Assembly (NCBI GenBank): GCA_030220185.1
Contig: JASPKZ010007796.1
Location: 1,394,501 to 1,458,500 of the forward strand
From: Diploptera punctata
Taxonomy: Eukaryota > Arthropoda > Insecta > Blattodea > Blaberidae
DNA: 64,000 nt
Direction: 5' to 3'
Part shown: one piece after another, positions 53,827-64,000 of the stretch
How the letters are laid out: the number at the start of each line of letters is the position of its first letter
Position numbering within the stretch: the stretch's first letter is position 1
Position numbers and translations under genes: made by a program
The notes under the pieces: model-generated
The model's input: the letters and a program-made list of their open reading frames with translations, nothing else
What the model was told of the DNA's origin: nothing
The model's database searches: none

Positions 53827-53827
<1 letters not shown>

Positions 53828-54530
53828 TACGTAAAATAAATTGTTCTGGAAGCATTATATAAATATTAATTTAAAATTAAAGTGAGTTAAAATAGTTTAG
53901 AGTTAAGCTTTAAGTTTAGTTTGATCGTCATATTTCTAATTACATTATTTGCATCGTGTGGAAGTACAACTGTTTATTTCAGTCGCCATGTTAGTAGAAA
54001 GTCAATCACTTTTTCTCATTAAAAATTCCATTTGCAAAATTGAAATTATGCTCAACGAGTTTTACATGTTGCCTAAATAGAATACATGTACAGAATAGCA
54101 TATTCAGCAAGGTTGTGCAATGCAATTCCACAAATTTCATTCAATTCTCTACATTTCTATTATGTACATTCCATCCTCGGAATTTTCAAGTTTCTGGAAA
54201 CCAGAGACCACTCTCGTCGACTGTTAGGAATGCTGCATGTCTAGTTACACAATTATGTTCAATTATTATTTTTTCGTACTAGAAATCATGCCTGTGAAAC
54301 CATAATACACGGCTATAAAATCTCATGTGTAATTAATCAGTTGTTATTTAACCTCAAAATTATTATTATTATTATTATTTGATGAAATGAAGGTGCCATA
54401 TCACAGTATAAAAAGAACTTTAGATTTCATTTGATAACAACTGTCTTTCAATAGGTTTGGTTGTGTTTTCTTTGTTTTTGTGTCTGTCAGTCTGTGAGAT
54501 AATAATGTTTTCTTTGTGAGTTTTTTATGT
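53827..54530. other. Unclassified AT-rich DNA
   Basis: Small ORFs only (up to 80 codons), none recognisable. It leads into the LINE-A nest. Confidence 0.35.
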
Positions 54531-54587
54531 ATAAAACGAACTGGAAGTAAATATCCATAAATCTAAATATACGTTCACACAAAGAAA

Positions 54588-55086
54588 TCTTAATACATAC
54601 AAATTTCGTGTCACGTTGTTTGTCCGCGATTGAATCCCAAACTACTGAACCGATTTTAATAAAATTTTGCACACTGGGTGCAGGTTGATCCAACTTGAGA
54701 CATAGGTTAGTTTATAACTAAATTTATGGTCGCATTATTTTTTATTGCAAATTATTTGTTTATTATTTAACAAAGAGTTATAATTATCTGTGAGTTCCAT
54801 ACGATTCTAACAGATGGCGGTGTAAGGTAATTTGGTAAGGTAATTGGTTTATTATTTAACAAAAAAGGGGTCCAAATGGTGTCATTTTGTTGCAACCGCG
54901 AATTTCAATTGAATTACAAATATTGATTATTTCATAATGTAAGTGTCTTCAGTGTTTATTTTATTTTCAATATTATTAATTCCGTGTGCAAGTATTAGTT
55001 TTAAGTAATTGGCTGAAAGACAGCAACTTAATTTACATTTTTAACGTATACCTTAGCCACAGCAAACGCGTGGCCGGGACTTCTAG
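54588..55086 (+). mobile_element. Helitron-like element, complete, in LINE-A
   Basis: Begins TCTTAATACATACAAATTTC and ends with CTAG (55083-55086). The base before is A and after is T, the AT target expected for Helitrons. GCCACAGCAAACGCGTGGC at 55057 forms a short 3' hairpin. Removing it restores the LINE-A words GAAA and TATATTATATAATAG. It is 499 bp and non-coding. Confidence 0.8.
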
Positions 55087-55211
55087 TATATTATATAATA
55101 GAAATGGACAATTATTGACAAATGAAGGAAATTTTTGAAGAAGTGTCTGAATGTAAATACCTAGCAACAATGATTCAACAAGTAAGAATGGAATGGCACA
55201 AATCAATTAAA

Positions 55212-56237
55212 TATCAGTTCAAATATCTGGGGATCACACTGCAGAGCCGAGGTGACACCTTCGATAAGCACATCAAAGAACGCGCCTTAGCGGCCAGAAT
55301 AGCAACGAACAGCATTAAAAGCCTGAGTAAACTATCCCTGGAGACAGCAATGACCATCTTCCGCTTAAAAATAGCACCAATCATGACCTATGGAATAGAA
55401 GTGATTTAAAAGTAAAGTGATCCCACAACAGGCCCAGAGGCCCTTGGGGTAGTAGGAGGTTAGGGCTCCCACTTTTTCTAGACAATCGGCACTTTATGTC
55501 AGCCGGGTTGTCAGCCCTGCGTGACGGCCGCCTTTACCCCCAGAACAAGCGTCTGGTACTCATTTCCGTTAGAGGCTGACTCGACCTCAAGGCCATAGTG
55601 CCGCCAGAGGGTTTGGGTCAGTTTAAAAATCCTGACCCCAACAGGACTTGAACCCTTGACCCTCCGGCTTGTAGCTCAGTGCCTTAACCACTATGCTACG
55701 GCGTGCCCCCATAGAAGTGATTTGGAAGAACCTAAATAAGGCAAACCTAGAGGAAATAGAGAAAGTCAAAGCATACTTTTTAAAGATAGCGCTAAGCGTA
55801 TCAAAATACACGCCTTCACGCCTAACATACATACTGACAAAGGAAACATTCTTCATAGAAGAGCTCCACCTGGACCTTCTCGTGCCGGCAACAGATGCCT
55901 ACAAAGAACTGCTGTGGGAACTCAACGAGAAGAGAGAACAGATATGGCCTGAATTCTACGCAACGGATGCGATGATCTACAGGGAATGGACAGCAGCCAG
56001 ATACGACCTGAGACACACCATGACGAGAGTCGCGGTCCATGGTTTCCACCACAGGATATGCACAACAGTGAAGCGCCATAACCCAGAAGAAAAGTGCAAG
56101 TGCAAACTATGTGGGCCGCACTGCGACCGATATCACCTATTACAGTGTAAAAACATAGGAACATCGATAACAGACTTTTGTAAGACATGAAAACAATTCT
56201 TTCTACATGGCCATTGGCTGCAATGATACCTATTATT
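55212..56237 (+). mobile_element. LINE-B, 5'-truncated, in LINE-A
   Basis: AAATCAATTAAA at 55200-55211 and 56238-56249. Coding: FKYLGITLQSRGDTFDKHIKERALAARIATNSIKSLSKLSLETAMTIF, IAPIMTYGIEVI, then after a SINE WKNLNKANLEEIEKVKAYFLKIA to the Cys-rich CKCKLCGPHCDRYHLLQCK and FCKT stop. The frame is otherwise open, so this is a young copy. The RT catalytic motif lies upstream and is absent. Confidence 0.9.
55408..55710 (-). mobile_element. SINE-1 inserted in LINE-B, with duplication
   Basis: ATAGAAGTGATTT at 55395-55407 and 55711-55723. The duplicated codons are the IEVI of LINE-B, and the LINE frame resumes exactly after the second copy. This is the youngest element in the nest. Confidence 0.92.
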
Positions 56238-56768
56238 AAATCAATTAAACATAGGCTCAGTTATGGAAATGCGTGCTATTTTGCAATACAGAGACTCTTG
56301 TCGACCCAACTTCTGCAAAAGACGTTAAAATGAAAATAAAAATATTATTCCCCTAGTTATATTATATGGATGCGAAACAATGACTCTTACTTTAAGGGAG
56401 GAGAAAATATTAAGATTATTTTGGAATAAACATCATAGGAACATTTTTGGATGCAAAAAGATATTAACAAATAGGCGAATTGAGAAGACTACATAACAGT
56501 AAGCTTATATTTAAGTCTCGTGGTCTGCAATGGGCAGGACATGTGTCACGAATGGGGAATAAAAGAGGGACACGGAAACTGCTTGTAGGAAAACCAGAGG
56601 GAAAGGGTTAGTAAGCAGGTCAAGAGTGAGGTGGAAGAATAACATAAACAATGATTTGAGGGAAGCAGATTATATAAAGGATGATTATAAAAACATTAGG
56701 TCAGGATAGGGATGTTTGGAGAGCTTATGTCTGCGCGGTCATGAACCTACGGATTCGATAGCGACTTA

Positions 56769-57000
56769 GTTGGTTATAAAACGAACCTGTCGGGAGAGAA
56801 TTTGTTTTAAATTTTGTATCACTTAATTTTTTTGATCACACAATGGCTTGGAGGACTTCCGAGTGTAAGTGATCAGCTCCATGCCAGAGCCACCTCCGCT
56901 ACAACACTAAAATTTAAGATTACACACTCCATTAACATATATATCCATACTAAAGTAAGCGACTTGTCCCGACCAGGAAACAAACTCTGGCCCGCTGTGT
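56769..57000. other. Unclassified short stretch
   Basis: CGACTTGTCCCGACCAGGAAACAAACTCTGGCCCGCTG near 56960-57000 resembles the minus-strand B-box region of SINE-2. Confidence 0.45.
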
Positions 57001-57390
57001 CTGAGTTATCACTATCATTTAGAATTCTATATATTAATAATTCTATAAAACTGTTATATTACGGCAGTGAGGCCTGGACAGCGTAGATGAACAAAGACTA
57101 ACTGCGGCAGAAATGAAGATTTTGAGACGTACTGTAGGTTATTCAAGAACAGACCATAAAAGGAATTCTGAGATTCTCAAAGAATTACAAACAGAATCAG
57201 TCATGGAATATGTACAAAAATACAGAAACAACTGGAAATCTCACGTAAGAAGAATGAGCAGAACAAGAATACCACGTCAAATCTTAAATTACCAGCCACC
57301 AGGCAAGAGATCTTTGGGCAGACCCTTCAAACGTTGGATTGAGATCGTAACAGACCAGTAGGTTCATCACATGAAAGGAAGAAGATGAAG
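57000..57390 (+). mobile_element. LINE-C 3' end
   Basis: LLYYGSEAWTA then a frame change, then 57113-57361 MKILRRTVGYSRTDHKRNSEILKELQTESVMEYVQKYRNNWKSHVRRMSRTRIPRQILNYQPPGKRSLGRPFKRW and stop. It ends with GAAGAAGATGAAGA. Confidence 0.8.
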
Positions 57391-57435
57391 ATAAAACTTT
57401 TAACATTTTTTTTCGCAAAAGGTCAAGTCTAATAC

Positions 57436-58235
57436 TTGCTTAATACTTAATACAGGCTTTCCACTTTACAGCAGTTTGCCTTTGATTTCTGCTTTCCAGA
57501 GATTCCTATCTTCCCATTGTCCATCTTCCATACCCCTCTTCATCATGGCATCAAATATCCCCTCATACCATGCTCTTCTACTTCTCCCCTCTTCCCTCTG
57601 CCTGGTACCATCCAATCCAACACCTGTTTAGGCCACTGGTCTTCCGACATCCGTTGTACATGTCCTTACCACTGTAGAGCTCTCTTTGTTATCCTATCGA
57701 TAACAGTTTCTTGTGCGTCCATTTCTTGTCTGATATATGTATTTAGAATATGTTGTAGCCTGGATATTATCATACTTCTCCGTAATCCATGCATTTCTGT
57801 CGCCAAGATTCATTTCTGCATCCTTTAATTTATTGTCCAGCTTTCTGATCCATATGTGAGTATACTTTCTATTATTGTCTGTATAATCTCTTTTTTTGTT
57901 TTTCTGGTCAAATTTCTATTCAATAAAAGACCATTCAGGGATCTAATCGCCTTCCTTGCACAATTTACTCTGTTAATAATATATTTTTCACAAGTACCAG
58001 ATTTATCTATTATAGATCCAAGATATTTAAATTCTTCAACACGTTTAATTATCATATTATTTATTTGTAGGTCTTCTGAATTTGCTCCGATTACCATATA
58101 TTCTGTTTTAATATAATTTATCTTCAGTCCACCTACCTCAAATGCGTCTACCAATTTTCTAATCATACATTCTATATCTTCTTTATCTTGTCCTATTATA
58201 ATCTGGTCATCAGTCAATAATAAATTGTGCAGTGA
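57436..58235 (-). mobile_element. LINE-D, 5'-truncated, with 14-bp duplication
   Basis: GTCAAGTCTAATAC at 57422-57435 and 58236-58249. The minus frame starts inside RT motif C as TDDQIIIGQDKEDIECMIRKL (YADD degenerate or split by truncation), then GLKINYIKTEYMVIG, VEEFKYLGSIIDKSGTCEKYI, ILTYGSESWT, then the GRSRRAWYEGIFDAMMKRGMEDG end. One or two frame changes occur in the last third. Confidence 0.88.
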
Positions 58236-58249
58236 GTCAAGTCTAATAC

Positions 58250-58725
58250 GTAAATAAATCTTGATAGGGATTTGAATTCAGGTTAAAGTAGATGAATTTG
58301 AATTCAGTTTATTTCATTCTTATTGTATAAAAATATATTTTTATGGAGCAGTATATTGACAGTGAGATTGGAGTGGGATGAAGTAAAATTTTGTGGTGGA
58401 ACAAATAACCACAGCTTGGAAGAGGAAATTAAAAGTCCCCTTCTATTTAGAAATCGATTTCATTGAAACAGAATTTAAACTATTTTATTCAATAGTTACA
58501 TCACCATATCTCTCGTCATTCTAGTTTATTGCGCCCTATATTGAGCAATTCTGCGCGTTTTTTACACTATCATTATTTAAAATTCTACTAGATACATTTA
58601 CTCGTAGCTTAAAATTTGATACAGATAGCGTGAAATAAAGTTATTTCTCTTGCGGTACAAAACATAAGGCAGGCATTTCCGCCGTTGATTTATTACTCAG
58701 TATTTAGACTCCATAAAACATAATG
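58250..58725. other. Unclassified AT-rich DNA
   Basis: No frame or repeat recognised. Confidence 0.3.
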
Positions 58726-59216
58726 AAAGGAGCCGCCATTTGCAAGATAGAAGCATGGCTTCATAGCATTTTGGTGGATGGGAATTACAATGTATATAGA
58801 GAAGGATTTGCGTTTAGATCGGTACTTGCTCAGGTAGCTCAGTTGGTAGAGCACTTGGTCTAGAGAACCAAGGGTCCCGGGTTCAAGTCCCGGTCTGAGC
58901 GTATAATTTTTCTCTTCAAATATGATTTATCCATCATTGAGATGTACGAAATCAATAATAAAAACTTGGAAAAAGCCGTACTGGCTGTAATGTATAATTC
59001 CCAAATATGTCTTCTTAATAAAGGAGCCGCCATTTGCAAGATAGAAGCATGGCTTCATAGCATTTTGGTGGATGGGAATTACAATGTATATAGAGAAGGA
59101 TTTGCGTTTAGATCGGTACTTGCTCAGGTAGCTCAGTTGGTAGAGCACTTGGTCTAGAGAACCAAGGGTCCCGGGTTCAAGTCCCGGTCTGAGCGTATAA
59201 TTTTTCTCTTCAAATA
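58726..59216 (+). repeat. tRNA-cassette units in direct duplication (294-bp period)
   Basis: Two near-identical copies (from 58731 and 59025). Each has a body with GCCGCCATTTGCAAGATAG and a tRNA-like core (58828-58902, 59122-59196): 7-bp acceptor GCTCAGG/TCTGAGC with one G-U, GCTC/GAGC D-stem, 6-bp CTTGGT/ACCAAG stem with CTAGAGA loop, CCGGG/CCCGG T-stem. The best folded tRNA-like cores in the window; the extra anticodon-stem pair argues against an ordinary tRNA. Related to 41527-42185. Confidence 0.75.
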
Positions 59217-59294
59217 ATGAAATAAGTTATACAGGGTGATTGTGTAAGAGCGTACAAATATTAACAGGACATGGGTGATACACTAAAATTATGT

Positions 59295-59520
59295 TCTACA
59301 AGTCATTGAAGAAAGAAGGCCGAAATGATTTGGACACGTAAAGAGGATGTCAGATGACAGGATACCTAAGATCGTTCTGAAGGGGAGGACAACAGAATGA
59401 AGAGGAGACCAAAAGAACAGTGAGATCATGGAGTGCATAGGAGTATGGTTTCGAGAGGATTAACAAAAAGTGATGCAGAGAATAGGGATATATGGAGGGG
59501 TAAAATTAACAATGGGTTGT
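59295..59520 (+). mobile_element. LINE 3' scrap, RMSDDRIPK type
   Basis: Plus frame VIEERRPK, stop, FGHVKRMSDDRIPKIVLKGRTTE, then RGDQKN and DAENRDIWRGKIN. It is the 3' end of a non-LTR family not otherwise seen here. ACAGGGTGATTGTGTAAGAG at 59232 may be a DNA-transposon terminus. Confidence 0.55.
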
Positions 59521-59574
59521 AAGAAAACTACTGGATTGTAGAGAAATTTATAATAAAAAATATTTATTTAATTC

Positions 59575-59715
59575 AATAAAAATAAAACTTACAGTTTTAT
59601 TTGATTTTCATAATTATTAAGATATAATTTAGTTACAGCTGTTTCGGTACACTGTAACTGAATTATATCTTAACAAATATGAAAATCAAATAAAACTGTA
59701 AGTTTTATTTTATTT
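59575..59715. mobile_element. Foldback with 64-bp arms
   Basis: AATAAAACTTACAGTTTTAT pairs with ATAAAACTGTAAGTTTTATT. Complementarity extends to GTTACAG/CTGTAAC around a 13-nt loop, with a few mismatches near the centre. Confidence 0.7.
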
Positions 59716-59869
59716 AATTAAACAACTAATGGATTTTCATCAAGTAAACACCAACTCAAATGATTATTCAAAAAGTATTGCTATTATTATATCTCTAAAT
59801 TTTATGTTTTAATACTTATCCTGTAGTTACATATTTCCCCGCATTAAAACGGATCATTTCCATTTGTAG

Positions 59870-61160
59870 TCCAATGGTATTGAGGATACCAAAGGACCGA
59901 TAAAAAGAAAAACGAAGATACAAGAACAGAACTTAATATATTTAATCTCTGTGAAAGAATAAAATATTATCAACATGCTTACCAGCACGTATTACGAATG
60001 AATGAACAGCGCATACCAAGAAGAATGTATAATTTAAAACCAAAAGTATAGTTTTCCCCTTGGCACTCTCAGTGCCTCCTCTACAGCTGACGTCACACAG
60101 ATCCTGGAGGGAAATGCCAAGCTCTACATGTATGCGGACGACATGGCCCTGACATCCCCGTGCTGCGAGACACTGCAAGACAATTTCAACCGACTTGCAA
60201 AATGGGCAGATGAGAACGACCTGAAATTAAACGAGGACAAAACTGTTCATATGACCTTCAGGACAGGAGGCAGACTAGCGGGAAAGGACAAGGTTATGCT
60301 GAATACACGAGCGCTGTCCACAGTCAACAGTTTCAAATACCTAGGTATCACTCTCCAGCCTAAGGGAAACTCCTTCAACCTGCATATATCGGACAGGACG
60401 AGCCAAGCAATCAAAGCCATGCACGAAATAAAAGACATAACCAAGATGTCCATGGAAGCAGCAATAAAACTCTTCCACACCAAGATTGTACCCATAGCCA
60501 CATACGGTCTTCAACTGATATGGGATCATCTGGACACCAACAGCTTTAGACTCCTGGAAAAAGTAAAATCCATGTATTTGAAAAAGGCAGCGGGTCTGTC
60601 AAAGTTCGCACCCTCCCGCACGGTCTATGAACTGACAAAGGAGCTATTTCTCATAGAAGATCTCCGATAACTGTTCCTGCAATCTACAGCGAGCTATAAT
60701 ACTGTACTAAGAGAGCTGCAGCTGAAAAAAGAATCCATTTGGACCGATTTCTACAACACCGATGCCATGATCTCAGAAGACTGGAAGAAGCCGAACTACG
60801 AACTACGACACCTAGTGACCCAGGGTACACGGCTTCCATCACAGACTGTGCAAAACAAAAAAGTTTCATGACCCGGGACCAGAATGCGCGTGCGAGCGAT
60901 GCGGCATGTTATGCGAGAGATACCATGTGCTAAAGTGCAAAAACAGAGGGCAATCTCTGACAGGATTCTGTATGGACAGATAAACTAATATAGATTAACT
61001 AATCTTTGCACATTGTGCGCTATACATTATTATTATAAACCAAAAGTGAGAAGAATGTAGGGAAGACCATTGAAGCGATGGAAGGACCAATTCGACCTAT
61101 AATAAGATCGAAACAGGCCATTGGGCTTATTCCTTGTTGTTGATATTGATGATGGTATTG
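59870..61160 (+). mobile_element. LINE-C variant split by LINE-B
   Basis: 59870-60047 reads KNEDTRTELNIFNLCERIKYYQHAYQHVLRMNEQRIPRRMYNLKPK; 61037-61160 resumes NHKPKVRRM, stop, GRPLKRWKDQFDL and an ATTGATGATGGTATTG tail. The reading frame is continuous across the insertion apart from the stop. Confidence 0.8.
60048..61036 (+). mobile_element. LINE-B with YADD, 5'-truncated, in LINE-C
   Basis: AAACCAAAAGT at 60037-60047 and 61037-61047. The frame from about 60051 to 60670 has the catalytic MYADDMALTSP (60128), then KWADENDLKLNEDKTVHMTF, FKYLGITLQPKG, IVPIATYGLQLIW and SKFAPSRTVYELTKELF. A stop at 60668 is followed by frameshifted KKESIWTDFYNTDAMIS and the Cys-rich ECACERCGMLCERYHVLKCK end. 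LINE-B is thus at least two subfamilies (compare 55212). Confidence 0.88.
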
Positions 61161-61379
61161 AGGGAAAATAAATAAATAATATGATAAAATCCACTTGTAA
61201 AACAAAATCGATAACTTAATTTAACCCTCTTGTTGTTATTTCTATGTGCTGTACATATTACATTACGAATAGAATTACAAACAATTAAAATTCAGTCATA
61301 ATTACATGAAAATTAATTACAGAGACTCTACATATGCACAAAATTAAAAATAATCAAATATCCCATAAATTACAGTAGC
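61161..61379. other. Unclassified AT-rich stretch
   Basis: Nothing recognisable. Confidence 0.3.
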
Positions 61380-61985
61380 TTTCATAATTATGTATCCTAC
61401 AATTTGTAATAATAAAACTGAAAACTTTTTAGAGCAAGCGAACAGTTTTAAATATCCAGGTTTCAATTTATCATATGTTAAAACTGAAGATATTAATGAC
61501 AAAATAAATAAATATAATCTAATATGTGGCACTATTAAAAGAACCCTTAAAAACACAAGAAAAGAAACAAAAATTAAATTGTATAAGGTAATGGCTGTTC
61601 CTGTATTGATGTATGGATCAGAATGTTGGACGATCACTAAAAGACAAGAACAAAGATTGGAAGCAGCTGAGATGAGATTTTTAAGAAATATAGCAGGATA
61701 TACTCTGCTGGATAAGAAAAGAATGAAGATATAAGAAAGGAACTAAATATTTTCAAACTTACAGACAGAATAATTAAATATAGGAACGACTGGAAAGAAC
61801 ATATTGATAGAATGCCAGAAGGAAGATTTCAAAAATTATTGCTAAATTATAAACCGCACTGAAGGAGAAATGTTGGACGTCCACACAGAAGATTGTCTGA
61901 ACAATTGTAACAATTCTATTTTTCTTGAAACCGGAACGAGCCAACAGGCTTAATCCCTGGATGATGATGATGATGATGAAAACTG
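61380..61985 (+). mobile_element. LINE-C 3' end with (GAT)n tail
   Basis: Frame 61390-61734: TENFLEQANSFKYPGFNLSYVKTEDINDKINK, VPVLMYGSECWTITKRQEQRLEAAEMRFLRNIAGYTLLD, then frameshifted NIGTTGKN and RRNVGRPHRRL-like 3' sequence. It ends in ACCGGAACGAGCCAACAGGC and a GAT repeat. Confidence 0.82.
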
Positions 61986-62273
61986 GAAACTGTGTTTCTA
62001 TAATTGTATTAACTTCACCGAGTAACTTGGTACAGGTGACAGCTTTTGAGCCAGAAATTGATGAAATATTCGTGATTTCCTTCAATCGCCGAAACAAGTG
62101 CAATACTGAAATTTCGTTAACATTAAATACTAGGGAATTCGAAGTAATGGCAACATAGTAGTAAATTAGCGATCCTGGTGGCGATCATTGTAATCTCGTA
62201 GTATGTTGTTGAGCAGTCTTTGTTGTGTAAATGTGAAATATTGAAAGTCTCGCATTAGCAATAATCTGTGAAT

Positions 62274-62585
62274 AGACCAGCATCGTGGGCTACTGGTCAG
62301 CGTTTCTGACTGCAGTTCATGAGGTCCCGGGTTCGATTCCCGGTCAGACCATAGGAATCTTTCCTTTAAGGGGAATTATTCCTGTGGTTGCCCATGGTCT
62401 GGAATTTAGGTTAAGTTTAGGTTAAGAACTCTCCTGGCGCTTCATTATCATTTATCACCCATCACATCATCGGCGTACCGTAACTCGCCTTAAAGGTTCC
62501 CCAATCTAAGAAATGCATTACAATTCTGCTTGAGGCAGGGGAGAAAGCCAGACATGCCATAAGAGACAACCTGATGGCATTGGAC
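62274..62585 (+). mobile_element. SINE-3, full length
   Basis: tRNA-like head GACCAGCATCGTGGGCTACTGG with the B box GGTTCGATTCCCGG and GGTCAGACCA end. Body GTTTAGGTTAAGAACTCTCC, tail CAACCTGATGGCATTGGAC, then (TA)n/(TG)n. The tail is the one that SINE-2 heads have at 22071 and 37116. Confidence 0.8.
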
Positions 62586-62639
62586 AAATATATATATATA
62601 TATGTGTGTGTGTGTTATATTGCAGATTTTCGCGGATAT

Positions 62640-63095
62640 AACTATGAATAAGAAAGTTTTCTTGGGTTTTCCGCGTCTTGGATTCACGTTCGGCCTCTGG
62701 CCACTGATTCCGACGTTTCGGCATGATCCCACATGTCATTATCAAGGAATGATAAGTTCGAGTCACAGATTTAGGTCTGAAAACTGAAGGTGTTTAGCTA
62801 CATAAGAACTAAACCTTGGATGGGTGTAGGCTTCGTAAACGGACCGCACTGAAAACTGAAGGTGTTTAACTACATAAGAACTAAACCTTGGATGTGTGTA
62901 CATCTTCGAAACGGACCACAGCGAAAACTCTATGTGTTTAATTACATAAGCCCTAAGCCTGTGACTCAAACTTATAATTCCTTGATAATGACATGTGGGA
63001 TCATGCCGAAACGTCGGAATCAGTGGTCAGAGGCCGAACTTGAATCCAAGACGCGGAAACCCCAAGAAAATGTTCTTATTCATAAATATATTGTG
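62640..63095. mobile_element. Foldback with tandem repeats in its loop
   Basis: Arms of about 130 bp (ATGAATAAGAAAGTTTTCTT...ATTATCAAGGAAT and its complement at 62965-63090). The loop has three tandem units of about 74 bp starting AAAACTGAAGGTGTTTA (62780, 62852, 62922-variant). CATGCCGAAACGTCGGAATC is within an arm. Confidence 0.75.
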
Positions 63096-63099
63096 AATA

Positions 63100-63515
63100 C
63101 ATTCACTATTTTTCACATTTAGTAAGTAACGCCACACAAGATGTTCAGTAGAATTTGTTTAGAAGATGGAATTGGGAAATACTTGAATATCCACCAAATT
63201 CACCAGACATGAGTTCTATTGATAAGAATAAAATGAATCATGACTTCTTCTTACCTCATACTTCTATGTTTTTTTAATACAGCACTGCAGTATCGGCGAC
63301 CATCATCACCATCGTCAGCTGTTTTCACGACTATCATTTTTTTCCTTTTGCCGGTAATTATCCAAACTGCCATCTGGTGTTCTTTTGCAGGGGTCATTTT
63401 CCAAACTGCCATCTGGTGTATTTTTGAAGAAATTTGTAAACAAGCTTGGTTTCTCCGGAATATTCGAGATGCTGCAGTTGCAGTGCGCCGTATTTCAAGG
63501 ATTTGGCAACGTATA
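63100..63515. other. Unclassified DNA
   Basis: TCCAAACTGCCATCTGGTGT occurs twice (63360 and 63400) in tandem. A plus ORF 63240-63563 of 107 codons has no recognisable domain and runs into LINE-A. Confidence 0.4.
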
Positions 63516-63517
63516 GT

Positions 63518-64000
63518 CGACTTAATTCAAATACCTAGGAACAATAATCACAAACAGGATTGAGATGCACAAGGATATTAAACATAGGCTCAATTCTGGA
63601 AATGCGTGCAAGCATTGCAGAGACTTTTGACTAGCCAACTCCTTTCAAAAAACGTTAAACTGAATAATATAAAACTATTATTCTACCAGTTATATTATAT
63701 GGATGCGAAACATGGACTCTTACTTTAAGGGAGGAAAGGAGATTACGAGTATTTGAGAATAAAATTCTTAGGAAACTTTTTGGACCTAGGAGAGATGAAC
63801 AGACAGGTGAATTGAGAAGACTATTAAACAGTGAACTACATGGTGTTTATAGGAAGCCAGATATGAGAACAGTTAAGTCTCGTAGACTGCGATGGGCAGG
63901 ACATGTGGCACGAATGCAGAATGAAAGACGTGCTTCTTGTAGGAAAGCCAGAGGGTAGACCAAGAATGAGGTGGGGAATAACATTAACTATGATTTGAGG
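63518..64000 (+). mobile_element. LINE-A fragment, runs off the window
   Basis: Starts at FKYLGTIITNRIEMHKDIKHRLNSGNA-like codons, then YGCETWTLTLREERRLRVFENKILRKLFGPRRDEQTGELRR and the VARMQNERRA region with deletions. It ends in GGGGAATAACATTAACTATG at the window edge. Confidence 0.85.

Larger units (their letters stand above)
54531..56768 (+). mobile_element. LINE-A copy holding a nest of three elements
   Basis: LINE-A pieces: 54531-54587 (ELEVNIHKSKYTFT-like), 55087-55211 (NRNGQLLTNE, FEEVSECKYLATMI, then HKSIK), 56238-56768 (INIGSVMEMRAI-like to the GTTCGATAGCGA end). Frames are broken and TTAGCG replaces part of the tail. It is older than everything inside it. Confidence 0.8.

Noticed and set aside
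58828..59196. Two functional tRNA genes
   Set aside because: Folds are good, but the anticodon stem has a sixth pair and the core is embedded in a dispersed, duplicated repeat. A tRNA-derived cassette is the safer call.
62490..62969. Minus-strand ORF with internally repeated THPRFSSYV peptide
   Set aside because: Comes from the tandem units in a foldback loop; no start context or domain.

Overview
This is a eukaryotic nuclear intergenic or heterochromatin-like window made almost entirely of transposable elements, short tRNA-derived repeats and microsatellites. I see no intact host gene. The LINE 3' ends, the SINEs and the AT-rich unique DNA suggest an insect, most likely a blattodean such as Periplaneta. 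A short Blattabacterium-like gene fragment supports this. The organism is an inference. Family letters are local to this report.

LINE-A is the commonest element (C-terminus ending MRWENNINYDLREVDY-like; 3' tail of AAGT repeats; about 20 copies, nearly all 5'-truncated). LINE-B has a C-terminal CxCxxCGxxCxRYHxLxCK motif. LINE-C has a YxxGRRxxGRPxKRW 3' end. LINE-D and LINE-E end in GRRKRGRPR-like motifs. LINE-G is a CR1-like C-terminus. SINE-1 to SINE-5 have tRNA-like heads. The 'tRNA-cassette' repeats carry a tRNA-like core between short inverted flanks. There are also a Helitron, a Tc1/mariner relic, pogo/Tigger relics, foldbacks/MITEs, a Penelope-like fragment and an ORF1-only LINE derivative.

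Layout. 0-4 kb: Helitron 3' end, tRNA cassettes, a LINE-A scrap and SINE-1. 4.8-7.7 kb: a roughly 175-bp satellite that grew from a LINE-A 3' end. 7.7-18.6 kb: pogo/Tigger, LINE-B/C/D/G pieces, foldbacks and SINEs. 18.7-20.4 kb: a long inverted repeat carrying a conserved arthropod ORF exon. 21-26.7 kb: LINE-A split by two elements, then LINE-C split by a 2.15-kb LINE-A. 27-42 kb: a decayed DYCW-type ORF, a 1.1-kb duplicated block and a mariner relic. 43.2-47.1 kb: a foldback split by a MITE and a Penelope-like element, itself split by a 2.2-kb LINE derivative with the longest ORF here (379 aa). 47-54 kb: LINE fragments, and a repeat holding a bacterial polynucleotide phosphorylase C-terminus. 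54.5-56.8 kb: a four-element nest. 57-64 kb: further LINE-A/B/C/D pieces, tandem tRNA cassettes and foldbacks.

The elements do not form a pathway. Their relations are stratigraphic, and many insertions have target-site duplications readable directly, so relative ages can be ordered. The best candidates for something new are the bacterial gene fragment at 53.0-53.2 kb, the ORF1-only LINE at 44.5-46.7 kb, the LINE-derived satellite, and the tRNA-cassette repeats with covarying anticodon-type stems.
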